In this document: one piece after another, positions 17,006-26,325 of the stretch
Layout of the letters: every line of letters begins with the position of its first letter
Position numbering within the stretch: position 1 is the stretch's first letter
NCBI RefSeq assembly: GCF_001886955.1
Contig: NZ_CP016804.1
Coordinates: forward strand, 1,116,001-1,180,000
DNA: 64,000 bases
Direction of reading: 5' to 3'
Source: Halodesulfurarchaeum formicicum
Lineage (GTDB): Archaea; Halobacteriota; Halobacteria; Halobacteriales; Halobacteriaceae
The notes under the pieces: generated by a model
The model's input: only the letters and a program-made list of their open reading frames with translations
What the model was told of the DNA's origin: nothing
Databases searched by the model: none
Made by a program: the position numbers and the translations under genes

Positions 17006-18172
17006 ATGACGCGGGTACGAGTCGCTGGGGGTGGATTGACCCACTTCGGCGTCCATCCGGAGCGAACGAGTCGAGCGCTCTTCGGGGAAGCAGGCGAGGC
17101 GGCCCTGGAGGACGCCGGAGTCGACCGCGAAGACGTGGAATCGGTGTTCTTCGGGAACTTCATGGGCGAACTCGCCGAGCACCAGGGCCATATGGGCCCG
17201 CTCGCCGCCGAAGCCCTGGGCATCGACGCCCCCTCGACCCGATACGAGAGTGCGTGTGCCTCCAGTGGCGTGGCGGTCAGACAGGCCGTGCAAAACGTCC
17301 GCAACGGCGAGGCCGATGTCGTGCTCGTCGGCGGGGCCGAGCGGATGAACAACCTGCCCACGGCGGAGACGACCGACGCGCTGGCGATCGCCGCCGACGA
17401 TCTCTACGAGGTGCGGGCCGGCATGACCTTCCCGGGCGCGTACGCACTCATGGAGGACGCCTACTTCGAGGAACACGGCGGCACACGGGAGGATCTGGCT
17501 CACATCGCCGTGAAGAACCACCAGAACGCACTCGGGAACGAGTACGCCCAGTTCCAGAAAGAGATCGACGTCGAGACGGCGATGGAAGCCCCGCCGGTCG
17601 CGGAGCCGATCCACCTCTACGACGCCTGTCCGATCACCGACGGCGCCGCCGCGATGGTTCTGGTCAGTGACTCCTACGCGGAGGAGCACGACCTCGACGC
17701 CCCGATCGCGATCACGGGAACCGGACAGGGCAGCGACCGACTCGCGTTACAGGACCGGGACGAACTGACACGCACGCCCGCCGCCGAGGATGCGGGTGCG
17801 GAGGCCTTCGAGGACGCAGGCATCGATCCCGACGACGTGGACCTCGCGGAAGTCCATGACTGTTTCACCATCGCCGAGGCCCTGGCCATCGAGGCGCTGG
17901 GCTTTTTCGAACCCGGTGAGGGAATCGCCGCCGCGCGTCGCGGCGAGACGACGGCCACGGGTGACCTCCCGGTCAACCTCTCGGGCGGTCTGAAGGCGAA
18001 GGGCCATCCAGTTGGGGCGACCGGCGCGAGCCAGGTCGTCGAGATGGCGAAGCTCCTGGCGGGCACCCATCACAATTCCGACGCCGTGGCCGACGCCACG
18101 GTCGGGGTGACACACAACGCCGGCGGCACCGTCGCCAGCACTGCCGTTCACGTTCTGGAGGTGGTCGAATGA
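17006..18172 (+). CDS. Thiolase family protein (archaeal acetyl-CoA acetyltransferase type)
   Basis: A 388-residue thiolase-fold enzyme of the SCP-x-like archaeal group. The nucleophilic cysteine is C84 in YESACASSG; the general-base histidine is in KAKGHPVGATG near residue 330. The usual second cysteine motif is replaced by HNAGGT, as in archaeal thiolases that work with DUF35 partners. In archaea such a thiolase and a DUF35 protein form a complex that makes acetoacetyl-CoA for HMG-CoA synthesis (mevalonate pathway). HMG-CoA synthase is not in the window, so another acyl substrate remains possible. It overlaps the DUF35 gene by 4 nt. Confidence 0.9.
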   Translation: MTRVRVAGGGLTHFGVHPERTSRALFGEAGEAALEDAGVDREDVESVFFGNFMGELAEHQGHMGPLAAEALGIDAPSTRYESACASSGVAVRQAVQNVRNGEADVVLVGGAERMNNLPTAETTDALAIAADDLYEVRAGMTFPGAYALMEDAYFEEHGGTREDLAHIAVKNHQNALGNEYAQFQKEIDVETAMEAPPVAEPIHLYDACPITDGAAAMVLVSDSYAEEHDLDAPIAITGTGQGSDRLALQDRDELTRTPAAEDAGAEAFEDAGIDPDDVDLAEVHDCFTIAEALAIEALGFFEPGEGIAAARRGETTATGDLPVNLSGGLKAKGHPVGATGASQVVEMAKLLAGTHHNSDAVADATVGVTHNAGGTVASTAVHVLEVVE

Positions 18173-18558
18173 GCGACGAACCCGCCCGGGACGCCGGCTA
18201 CGACGACTTCCTCGATGCCATTGCGGAGGGCGAGCCCTACTACCTGGAATGTCCCGAGGGACACGGCTCGCTCCCACCACGGCAGGTCTGTCCCGACTGT
18301 GGCGCATCTGAACTCTCAGAGTCGGAACTACCCGAGGTCGGGACGATCGTGGCTCACAACGTCGTTCACGTCCCGACGCCACGATTCCTCGATGATACGC
18401 CCTACGCGACCGCCATCGTGGACTTCGGGCCCGTCAACGTGACCGGCCAGGTTCGCGGACTCGATCCACAGGACGTCGAAAACGGGCAGGACGTGACGAT
18501 CACGATCGGCGAAACCGAGACCGACGGCGATCGGCTCGTCGTCTTCGAACCGGTCTGA
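18169..18558 (+). CDS. Zn-ribbon OB-fold protein (DUF35), thiolase partner
   Basis: A 129-residue protein with an N-terminal rubredoxin-like zinc ribbon (cysteines in YLECPEGH and VCPDCG) and a C-terminal OB fold (GTIVAHNVVHVPTP to the end) that bridges acyl-CoA between active sites in thiolase/HMG-CoA synthase complexes. The ATGA overlap with the thiolase gene implies co-translation and a direct complex. The first half-ribbon has only one cysteine followed by His, so zinc binding may use CxxxH. Confidence 0.9.
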   Translation: MSDEPARDAGYDDFLDAIAEGEPYYLECPEGHGSLPPRQVCPDCGASELSESELPEVGTIVAHNVVHVPTPRFLDDTPYATAIVDFGPVNVTGQVRGLDPQDVENGQDVTITIGETETDGDRLVVFEPV

Positions 18559-18562
18559 GCTT

Positions 18563-19384
18563 TCACTCGTCTGTCAGCCGTTCGGTCGCTTCGACCAGCG
18601 GGTGTCTGGCGTAATCGACGATATCCACGTCAGCCAGCGTTTCCAATCCCTCTTTGCGGGCGGTCCGGGCCATCCCCAGATCGATCCGTCCCGGGAGCAC
18701 GATGACGTAGGCGTCCATCTCCTCGATTCCAGCCCGGCGAGCCGCCATGACCCGGTGGTGACCATCCGCCAGGAGCAGGTCACCGCCGTTGTCGATGACG
18801 ACCAGAGGCTCGGCGAGGCCACGTTCGAGTTCGTACTCGCGGCCTTCGAGTTCGTCGGCGTACACCGTGCTCTGTGTCGGCGTGAGATCCGCAAGTGAGA
18901 CGGTGCGGCGCTCTTCGGCGGCCTCGATGTCGTGGATAGTCTCCAGGGTCCGCTTGAGTTTGCCGACCTTCTCCGGAGTCGCCCGCTCGATCTGGCTGCG
19001 GATCACGTCGGCGTTCGAGATAATGCCGACCAGGTTCCCGGCGTCGTCGACTACGGGGAGTTTCTGGATGCCCGACCGGAGGATAACTCTGGCGGCGTCG
19101 GTCACCTTCATCTCCGGATGGGCGACGATGAGCTCCTCGCTCATCACTCGGAAGAGTGGCGTGTCCGGATCCTTCAGCAGGAGATCGCGGGCCGAAACAA
19201 ATCCCTCGACCCGCCGACCGTCGGTCACCGGGAAGCCGTTATGATCCTCGCTCTCGATTATCCGCCTGGCGACGGCCCCGACGGTCTCGTCGGCCGAAAC
19301 AGTGGCCACGTCCTGGGTCATGTACTCCTCGACCCGGGGGCGATCGGAGCTACTCTCGAGGTCGGTTTCAAGCGGCGAATCCAT
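18563..19384 (-). CDS. CBS-domain pair fused to ParB-like nuclease/CTPase domain
   Basis: A 273-residue protein: two CBS motifs (about 17-72 and 78-135) that bind adenine nucleotides, then a ParB/sulfiredoxin-like domain (about 165-250) including LLLADGHHRVMAARRAGI, the hallmark GxHR motif. Such fusions are known in archaea and are thought to be nucleotide-regulated, with ATP/CTP-dependent kinase or nucleotide-binding activity (some related ParB-like proteins phosphorylate serine). No membrane segment. It converges with the DUF35 gene 4 nt away. The neighbouring hydroxyacid dehydrogenase gives a loose hint at serine metabolism. Confidence 0.8.
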   Translation of the reverse strand: MDSPLETDLESSSDRPRVEEYMTQDVATVSADETVGAVARRIIESEDHNGFPVTDGRRVEGFVSARDLLLKDPDTPLFRVMSEELIVAHPEMKVTDAARVILRSGIQKLPVVDDAGNLVGIISNADVIRSQIERATPEKVGKLKRTLETIHDIEAAEERRTVSLADLTPTQSTVYADELEGREYELERGLAEPLVVIDNGGDLLLADGHHRVMAARRAGIEEMDAYVIVLPGRIDLGMARTARKEGLETLADVDIVDYARHPLVEATERLTDE

Positions 19385-19458
19385 CGTCCCCTCCCTTCGA
19401 TCGTGGTCTCGTCTCGTGGTTCATACGCGGGGTTGGGGCCCGCCGTTCTTCCCTCTTT

Positions 19459-20457
19459 TCAGTCCTGGTGCGCGGAGTTCGGCAGTGAGTTGCCCGCAAG
19501 ACCGGCGGCCAAGTTGTCCGCGGCCATTCGGGCCATCTTGTTTCGGGTCTGGATGCTCGCACTCGCAATGTGCGGGGTCACGACCAGCTTTTCGGGGACG
19601 TGATCGGTCAGTTCGTGATCCGCCGGCAGCGGCTCGGGCTCGGTTACGTCCAGCCCGGCACGGGTAATCCAGTCCTTTTCCAGGGCCGTGTACAGCGCGT
19701 CCGGGTCCACGACCGGGCCGCGGCTGGTGTTGATCAGGATGGCTTCCTCTTTCATCTGCTTGAACTCCGACTCGCTGATGAGGTGGTGGGTCGCGTCCAT
19801 CAGGGGGACATGCAGCGAGACGAAGTCACTCTCCGCCAGCAGTTCGTCCTGGTCGACGAACTGGGCGTCGACGCCGGCCTCGGCGAGTTCGGCCTCGGCG
19901 TCCTCGTTGGGCTCGACGTCGGAGTAGAGTACGTCCATGTCGAAACCGGCCGCCCGGCGGGCGACCTCCGTTCCGATGTTGCCCATGCCGATCACGCCCA
20001 GGGTCGCGTGGTGGACGTCCGGGCCGGTCAGCAGAGTCGGCCCCCAGGTCTCCCACTCGCCATCGAGGACGTAGTCCTGGCCCTCGACGGTTCGGCGGGC
20101 GGTGGTCATCAGAAGTGACCAGGCGAAGTCGGCGGTGGTCTCCGAGAGGACACCCGGCGTGTGTCCGACGGGGATGTCCCGTTCGGCGGCCGCGTCCATG
20201 TCGATGTGATCGTAGCCGACCGAGAAGGTGGAAATAACCTCGAGGTTCGGCGAGGCGTCCATCACCTCACCGTCGATGTCATCGGAGAGCAGACAGAGCA
20301 GTCCCTCCGCTTCGAGGTCTGCCAGGGTCTCGATGATATGTTCTTTGGAGGGCGGTGTCTTCTCCTCCCAGACGTGGACGTCGTAATCTTCTTCGAGGCG
20401 TTCGATACCGGCGTCGGGAATGCGACGCGTGACGTATACAGTCGGTTTGTCTGCCAT
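19459..20457 (-). CDS. D-2-hydroxyacid dehydrogenase (glyoxylate/hydroxypyruvate reductase type)
   Basis: A 332-residue NAD(P)-dependent dehydrogenase. The Rossmann motif GMGNIGTEVARR is at about 156-167, the nucleotide-loop motif INTSRGPVVD at about 240, and PHIAS near the end carries the catalytic histidine; the family arginine and glutamate lie between. It reduces 2-keto acids such as glyoxylate or hydroxypyruvate, or works in reverse on D-glycerate or D-lactate. Adjacent aminotransferase (56 nt upstream) could supply or use the keto acid, e.g. serine/hydroxypyruvate exchange; this is inference. Confidence 0.88.
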   Translation of the reverse strand: MADKPTVYVTRRIPDAGIERLEEDYDVHVWEEKTPPSKEHIIETLADLEAEGLLCLLSDDIDGEVMDASPNLEVISTFSVGYDHIDMDAAAERDIPVGHTPGVLSETTADFAWSLLMTTARRTVEGQDYVLDGEWETWGPTLLTGPDVHHATLGVIGMGNIGTEVARRAAGFDMDVLYSDVEPNEDAEAELAEAGVDAQFVDQDELLAESDFVSLHVPLMDATHHLISESEFKQMKEEAILINTSRGPVVDPDALYTALEKDWITRAGLDVTEPEPLPADHELTDHVPEKLVVTPHIASASIQTRNKMARMAADNLAAGLAGNSLPNSAHQD

Positions 20458-20513
20458 GGATATGTCTCCTTGTGGGGTGGGTTTGAAGGTCGGGGTCGGG
20501 TGAAATTTTGCGA

Positions 20514-21674
20514 CTACAGGAAGCCGGCGTCCTCAAGCCGGTCGATCCCTTCCTGGATGCGGGACTCGGTCTCGACGAGTGACGCACGGACATAGCCCGG
20601 CGTGTTGAAGGCCTGACCGGGCACGAGGCCGACACCCGCCTCGCGGACGGCGTCCTTGCAATACTCCATGTCGTCATCGGAGTCGATCTCGAACATCACG
20701 TAGAAGGCCCCCTCGGGGACCATGACGTTGATGTCCCGCTCCTCCAACAGGTCGACCAGGAGATCCCGACGGGCTTCGAAGGTCTCCATCATGTCGCCCG
20801 TGAAGGCGTCGATGTCGGTGTTCTCCAGGGCCTCGATGCCCGCGCGCTGGACGAAGTTCGAGGCACAGGAGACCGAGTGACTGTGGACCTTCCCGGCCTG
20901 GGTGGTGTGATCAGTCGGCGCGGCCATGAAGCCCAGCCGGTAGCCGGTCATCGAGAAGGTCTTGGAGAAGCCGTTGATGGTGATCGTCCGCTCCATCATG
21001 CCGTCATAGGTCGCGAGACTGCGCTGCTCCTTGTCGCCGTAGAGCAACTCGGCGTAGATCTCATCGGAGAGCACCGGGAGATCGTACTCCACCGCGATGT
21101 CACGGACGCCCTCGAAGGCGGCCTCGGAGAACACCATCCCGCTGGGGTTGTTCGGCGAGTTGAGCATGATCAGGGCCGTGTCGTCGCTCACCGCGGCTTC
21201 CAGGTCATCGAGGGCCGGTTCGAGCTGGAAGTCATACGGCGCGGTCCCGACGTGGACGGCCTCGCCACCGGCCAGCTTGACCATCGGCTCGTAGGAGGAC
21301 CAGACCGGGTCGATGACGATGACCTCGTCACCTGGATCGACGATGGCCTGCAGGGTCTCGTAGAGGGCGTGCTTGCCACCGGGGGTCGCGATGATGTTCT
21401 CGGGCCCGTAATCCAGATCGAACCGGTCCTGGAGGTAGCCCGCGATCGACTCGCGCAGGGAAAGCAGGCCGTTGGAGGGTGTGTAGGTCGTGTGCCCGGC
21501 GTCGAGGGCATCCTTGGTCGCGTCGATGACGTGCTGGGGCGTCTCGACGTCGGGTTGACCGACGCTCAAGTCGACGATGTCGGCGTCTTCCTGTTCCTCG
21601 AGTTCGGAAACCAGATTCGAGATGACAAACGGGGCGGCGGGTTCGACGGCGTGGACGCGCTCGGCGAACTCCAT
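20514..21674 (-). CDS. PLP-dependent class I aminotransferase
   Basis: A 386-residue fold-type I aminotransferase of the aspartate/aromatic group. PLP-binding lysine is in NGFSKTFSMTGYRLGF (about 233); NSPNNPSG (about 172) is the cofactor ring motif, and a C-terminal arginine in GYVRASLVE binds the substrate carboxylate. A paralogue of similar length (381) is at 40007, with slightly different loops, so the two probably have distinct amino-acid preferences. Transcribed with the D-hydroxyacid dehydrogenase. Confidence 0.9.
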   Translation of the reverse strand: MEFAERVHAVEPAAPFVISNLVSELEEQEDADIVDLSVGQPDVETPQHVIDATKDALDAGHTTYTPSNGLLSLRESIAGYLQDRFDLDYGPENIIATPGGKHALYETLQAIVDPGDEVIVIDPVWSSYEPMVKLAGGEAVHVGTAPYDFQLEPALDDLEAAVSDDTALIMLNSPNNPSGMVFSEAAFEGVRDIAVEYDLPVLSDEIYAELLYGDKEQRSLATYDGMMERTITINGFSKTFSMTGYRLGFMAAPTDHTTQAGKVHSHSVSCASNFVQRAGIEALENTDIDAFTGDMMETFEARRDLLVDLLEERDINVMVPEGAFYVMFEIDSDDDMEYCKDAVREAGVGLVPGQAFNTPGYVRASLVETESRIQEGIDRLEDAGFL

Positions 21675-21836
21675 TAGCGGTCACCTCGAATCGAGTGGTT
21701 CCGGCTCCCTTCCGTGGGGACGGGTACAAATCGTGGCTCCGGCGTGGCTCCGGTACGGATTGCCATGGTGTGATTGGGGAAACTCGATAGCGTCAAAAAT
21801 AGGTTTCGTTCGACTCTCGGGCCTGTGACCCCCGTT

Positions 21837-23255
21837 TCAGGCAACGTTTGCGTCCAGATCCTTCAGGGCGGCCCGAAGACGGCCCTCGATCTGCTCTTCG
21901 ACGATCTCGGTGAGCTGGGTTTGCACGCGTTCGTCCCCGAGGGCCTGGAAAATCCCGAGTGAGAGCTGTGCGCCCGCCATCGACTCGTGGCCCCCAGCGC
22001 TCCCGAGGTCACCGAACGCCTGCCGGAACACCTGTCCGAGATCGGCCGTCCCACCTCGCGCTCGCCCGGAAAGGTGTACTGTATCGTCAGTGTAGCCGTA
22101 GACGACCGTCACTGTGACATCCTCTAATCCCAGGAGTCGATCCGCCGCCTGGGCGAGTGAGTCACGCGACTGGATCATCCCAACACAGGTCGTGAGGACC
22201 CCGTCTGCGACGTGCCGTTTCCGAACCGCCTCGCCGATCGTTTCGAGGGTGGTCGGACTCAGGGAGGGACTCTCGATCCGAACCAGCGCATCCAGATCGG
22301 CCCGGGGAAGCAGCCAGGCAGCCGCCTCGAAATCTCGTTCGGTGGTCTCACGGCCGAAGTCCCGCGTGTCGACACGGATCCCGTAGAGGAGTCCGGTGGC
22401 CACCTCGGTCGCGACATCGATGCTATATCCCCGGAGGTAATCGACGAGCAGCGTACTGGTGGCTCCGACGTCCGATCGAACGTCGACGAAGGACGCCTCG
22501 GGGAGTTCCGACGGCGGGTGATGATCGATCACGATATCGACCGGTGTTTCGGAGGCGAGCTGATCGTTGACTCCCGGGCGGCTGTGATCGACCAGCGCGA
22601 GGTGATCCGCCTCGAACTCCGCTGGGTCCGCCAACGCCTCCAGATCCACGTCGAGCAGATTGACGAAGGCTCGGTTCTCCTGATGAGTGATATCCCCGAA
22701 ATAGCAAATCTTGGCTGGCACCGAAAATCGTTTTGCGATCGCCCGAAGCGCCAGCGCAGCACCCAACGCATCCGGGTCCGGATTGTCGTGCGTGCAGATG
22801 GTGAGTGTGCCGTCCATCACCCGCAACGTGTCTCGGAGCTTTGCCAATCGATCGGGTTCGGCCGCAAAGTACCGTTCGTCGAGTTCGTCGAGCAGAAGGC
22901 CACCCGGTGAGATCACGCCGTCGACCACCGCCGGAATCTGTGTATAGTCGCCCGTTTCCCCCGGCAAGGAGAGCAGGTGGGCCCCGGGATAGGCCTCACG
23001 GGCCGCGTGTGCAGCCGCGGTCGCACGGGGTCGATACTCCGTCAGCACGACGATCACGTCCGGATCGACCCCTCGATCACCGATCGCGTCCGGATCGGTG
23101 ATGTCACCAACCTCCGCGTTGACCGACACGTCCCGGAGGTGATCGACTGCCCGCTCGTCCGGGTCGATCACCATCAGGTCGCCCTGCCAATCGCGGATGT
23201 CGGTAATGATACCGCGGCAGAGTTCCCCACAACCCAGCACGAGCCGGTCGACCAT
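21837..23255 (-). CDS. TrkA-N / DHH-family phosphoesterase
   Basis: A 472-residue fusion of an N-terminal TrkA-type NAD-binding domain (LVLGCGELCRGI, residues 6-17; acidic IDPDE loop) with a RecJ/DHH phosphoesterase. DHH motifs: DNPDPDALGA (about 158-167), VDHSRPG (about 227) and the signature DHHPP (about 245), followed by a DHHA1 domain ending in GGxxxAGG-like GSAGGHESMAGAQ. The family cleaves oligonucleotides or cyclic dinucleotides; the TrkA-N part suggests control by NAD(H) or another nucleotide. Such fusions occur widely in haloarchaea. It stands alone upstream of the nuo operon's end. Confidence 0.85.
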   Translation of the reverse strand: MVDRLVLGCGELCRGIITDIRDWQGDLMVIDPDERAVDHLRDVSVNAEVGDITDPDAIGDRGVDPDVIVVLTEYRPRATAAAHAAREAYPGAHLLSLPGETGDYTQIPAVVDGVISPGGLLLDELDERYFAAEPDRLAKLRDTLRVMDGTLTICTHDNPDPDALGAALALRAIAKRFSVPAKICYFGDITHQENRAFVNLLDVDLEALADPAEFEADHLALVDHSRPGVNDQLASETPVDIVIDHHPPSELPEASFVDVRSDVGATSTLLVDYLRGYSIDVATEVATGLLYGIRVDTRDFGRETTERDFEAAAWLLPRADLDALVRIESPSLSPTTLETIGEAVRKRHVADGVLTTCVGMIQSRDSLAQAADRLLGLEDVTVTVVYGYTDDTVHLSGRARGGTADLGQVFRQAFGDLGSAGGHESMAGAQLSLGIFQALGDERVQTQLTEIVEEQIEGRLRAALKDLDANVA

Positions 23256-23301
23256 GCGACCAAACGTGTGTCGTCCGGAGTGAAAACAGTTGTCTCTCCG
23301 G

Positions 23302-24801
23302 TCAGACGCCGCCTTCGAGCAGCAGTGAGGCCGCCGAGATCGCCGTCTCGGCGACGGGGTCGAAGGCGAACAGCAACACGACGGTTACAGCAGCGGCACC
23401 GATAACGGCCGCGTACATCCCAGTCGGCGTCTCACCGATGGAGAGCGTTTCGGCCGGGTCCTCGATCCAGAGGGCCTTCACGACCCGTGAGTAGTAGAAC
23501 AGCGAGATCGCACTGTTGATCGCGGCGATCCCGGCGAGCCACCAGAAGCCAGCCTGGACGGCCCCGGCAAAGAGGACGTACTTCGAGAGGAAGCCGCCCC
23601 CGACCGGGAGCCCGGCCAGGCTGAACATGAAGATGGTCATCGCGACGCTCACGTAGGGTGCCTTCCGGGCGAGGCCGTTGTAGTCCTCGAAGGTCCGGCC
23701 GACGTCCCAGTGTTCGGCCAGGGCCACGAAGAGGAAGGCCCCGGTGTTCATGAAGCCATAGACCAGCAGGTGCATCATCGCCGCTCCGAGCACCAGGGAG
23801 TCCGTCGCCAGGTCACCGGGCCCGGCCAGGGCGGCCAGCCCGATGAGGACATAGCCCGCGTGCCCGATCGAGGAGTACGCGAGCATCCGCTTGACCCGCT
23901 CCTGGGTCGCGGCAGCGAAGTTCCCGAGTGTCATCGTGACGATCGCGAGGATCACGAGCACCCAGGCCCACGGGACCGTCTCGGCGACGGCCTCAAGTGG
24001 GAAGCCCCACACGAGCACACGGAAGGCAACGGCGAAGCCGGCCGCCTTCGAGGCCGAGGAGATGAACGCCGAAATCGGCGCTGGTGCACCCTCGTATGCC
24101 TCGGGCGCCCAGAAGTGGAAGGGGACGCTGGCGGTCTTGAAGAGGAAGCCGCCCAGCACCATCACCAGTCCGAGGCCCAGCAGGCCGTCAAGGCCACCGA
24201 GCGAGGGAATGGCTTCGGCAACACCGGCGAGATGCAGCGTGCCGGTCGCCCCGTAGACCAGGCTGATACCGTAGACCATGATCGCCGAGGACAGCGCGCC
24301 GATGAGGAAGTACTTCAGACCGGCTTCGACACTTCCCTGGTCACGCTTGAGGTAGGCCACCAGCCCGTAGGAAGGCAGGGAGGCCAGTTCGAGGCTGATG
24401 AAGACCATCGCGAGGTTGTTCGCGCTGGCCATCAGACTCATCCCGAGGGCCGCCAGGACGACGAGCGAGTAGTACTCCGCCATCCGTTCGGACCCCTCGA
24501 GGTAATCGTAACTCGCGATCACCACGAGCAGGGTTACGGCCCCGAAGATGAACGTGAAGAACAGGCTCATCCCGTCGACCACGACCATGCCCTCGAACAG
24601 GGCCGGGACAGTCGCTGCTTGACCCGTCCCGGCAGCCAGGAACCACGCGCTGCTCAGTGCCACGAGCGCCGGGCCGATGCCAGCGATCGCCGCCAGCAGA
24701 TCGGGCCGACGGGACTTGGGGTAGATCGTATCGGCGATCAACAGCGCCATGGCCGTGATCGCGAACAGATACTGCGGCGTCAGATAGGGCAGTTCGACCA
24801 T
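23302..24801 (-). CDS. nuoN: Complex I subunit N (NuoN)
   Basis: A 499-residue antiporter-like membrane subunit with about 14 hydrophobic segments, including the conserved KYFLIGALSSAIMVYG and RMLAYSSIGHAGY regions that hold lysines for proton translocation. Last gene of the leftward nuo operon; its ATG abuts the nuoM stop. Confidence 0.93.
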   Translation of the reverse strand: MVELPYLTPQYLFAITAMALLIADTIYPKSRRPDLLAAIAGIGPALVALSSAWFLAAGTGQAATVPALFEGMVVVDGMSLFFTFIFGAVTLLVVIASYDYLEGSERMAEYYSLVVLAALGMSLMASANNLAMVFISLELASLPSYGLVAYLKRDQGSVEAGLKYFLIGALSSAIMVYGISLVYGATGTLHLAGVAEAIPSLGGLDGLLGLGLVMVLGGFLFKTASVPFHFWAPEAYEGAPAPISAFISSASKAAGFAVAFRVLVWGFPLEAVAETVPWAWVLVILAIVTMTLGNFAAATQERVKRMLAYSSIGHAGYVLIGLAALAGPGDLATDSLVLGAAMMHLLVYGFMNTGAFLFVALAEHWDVGRTFEDYNGLARKAPYVSVAMTIFMFSLAGLPVGGGFLSKYVLFAGAVQAGFWWLAGIAAINSAISLFYYSRVVKALWIEDPAETLSIGETPTGMYAAVIGAAAVTVVLLFAFDPVAETAISAASLLLEGGV

Positions 24802-26325
24802 CTACAGTCCACCTCCGATTGTGAGGATCGGTTGTACCGCGTCCTGGATCATCCCGTAGATCAGGTCGGGCGCGGTCCCGAGCAGGATCACGAGGAGGAC
24901 CAGTGCCACGATGGCGATCCGGTCAGTGACCGGTGCCGGAACGATCTCGTGGTCGGTGTCCGCCTCGAAGGGCCCGAAGAGGACCCGCTGCATCGCGAAG
25001 AGCAGGTAGCCGGCCACGATCACGATGCCGAACATCGCGAGCGCGGTAAAGATCGGCGCGTAGGGCAGGGCCGTCGACTGCATACCGCCCAGGAAGATGT
25101 AAAGCTCCCCGGCGAAGCCAGCCATCAGCGGCAGGCCCATGTACCCGAAGGCCGCGGCCGTAAAGACCGTCGCCGTCAGGGGCATCCGATCGGCGATCCC
25201 GGAGAGGTCACCCACCATACGCGTGTGGGCGACGTTGTAGACCACACCGACGGACATGAACATCAGTCCGGAGATGAGGCCGTGGGCGACCATCTGGAAG
25301 GTCGCGCCACCCAGGCCATAGAGGTTGTACGCGACCAGTCCCAGGAGGACATAACCCATCGAGGAGACCGAGGAGTACGCCACGATCCGCTTGAGGTCCT
25401 GCTGTCCCAGGGCGAGCATGGCCCCGTAGATCACGCTCACGACCGCGAAGATCGCGATCGGAACCGCAAAGGCCTGGGCCTGATCGGAGAGCATCGTGAA
25501 GTTGAATCGAAGCATCGCGTAGGTCCCCATCTTCAGGAGGACCCCCGCCAGGATGACCGACACTGGTGTCGGGGCCTCGACGTGGGCGTCCGGAAGCCAG
25601 GTGTGGAACGGCACCATCGGGACCTTCACGGCGAAGCCGGCGAAGATCGCGACGAAGGCCACGGCCTTGAGCGTCTCGGGCGCGATGCCAGCCAGCGAAC
25701 CGAGTTCACCAGCCTGGAGGGACTGGGCGATCGTCGGCAGGTCGAACGTGTTGACCGGCAGGCCAAAGACCAGCGCGACAAAGCCGATGAACATCACCAG
25801 GCTGGCCACGTTGGTGTAGACGAAGAACTTGATCGCCGCGTATTTGCGACGCGGGCCGCCCCAGATGCCGATGAGGAAGTACATCGGCACGAGGACGAAC
25901 TCCCAGGCGACGAACCAGGCCAGGAAGTCAAGGGCCGTGAAGACACCGAGGAGGCTGGCCTCCATGAACAGCATCAGGCCGTAGAACTGGGACTGGCGCT
26001 CGTCGATCGGCGTCCAGGCCGAGAGCAGCGCCAGGCTCATCAGCACCGTGGTGAGCACCACGAGGGAGAGCCCGATCCCGTCGACACCGACGTGGTAGCC
26101 GACTTCCAGGTCCCCGAGTGTGATCCAGCTCAGTTGTGTTTCGTAGGCGATCTCGCCGCCGAGCAGTGCGTTCCCGGAGCCATCGAAGCCCAGGAACATC
26201 AGGAGCGACCCAACCAGGGGCAGCAGACTCAGCCCGAAGGCGAGGCGACCGGCTCGCTCGTCGTCCGCGAACATGACCGCGACGGCGCTTGCCACCGTCA
26301 CGAGAATGAGTGCCTCGATCATCAT
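24802..26325 (-). CDS. nuoM: Complex I subunit M (NuoM)
   Basis: A 507-residue antiporter-type proton-pumping subunit. Recognised by WEFVLVPMYFLIGIWGG (with the essential Glu), PFHTWLPDAHVEAPTPVSVILAG and KRIVAYSSVSSMGYVLLG. It directly abuts nuoL upstream and nuoN downstream. Confidence 0.94.
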   Translation of the reverse strand: MMIEALILVTVASAVAVMFADDERAGRLAFGLSLLPLVGSLLMFLGFDGSGNALLGGEIAYETQLSWITLGDLEVGYHVGVDGIGLSLVVLTTVLMSLALLSAWTPIDERQSQFYGLMLFMEASLLGVFTALDFLAWFVAWEFVLVPMYFLIGIWGGPRRKYAAIKFFVYTNVASLVMFIGFVALVFGLPVNTFDLPTIAQSLQAGELGSLAGIAPETLKAVAFVAIFAGFAVKVPMVPFHTWLPDAHVEAPTPVSVILAGVLLKMGTYAMLRFNFTMLSDQAQAFAVPIAIFAVVSVIYGAMLALGQQDLKRIVAYSSVSSMGYVLLGLVAYNLYGLGGATFQMVAHGLISGLMFMSVGVVYNVAHTRMVGDLSGIADRMPLTATVFTAAAFGYMGLPLMAGFAGELYIFLGGMQSTALPYAPIFTALAMFGIVIVAGYLLFAMQRVLFGPFEADTDHEIVPAPVTDRIAIVALVLLVILLGTAPDLIYGMIQDAVQPILTIGGGL

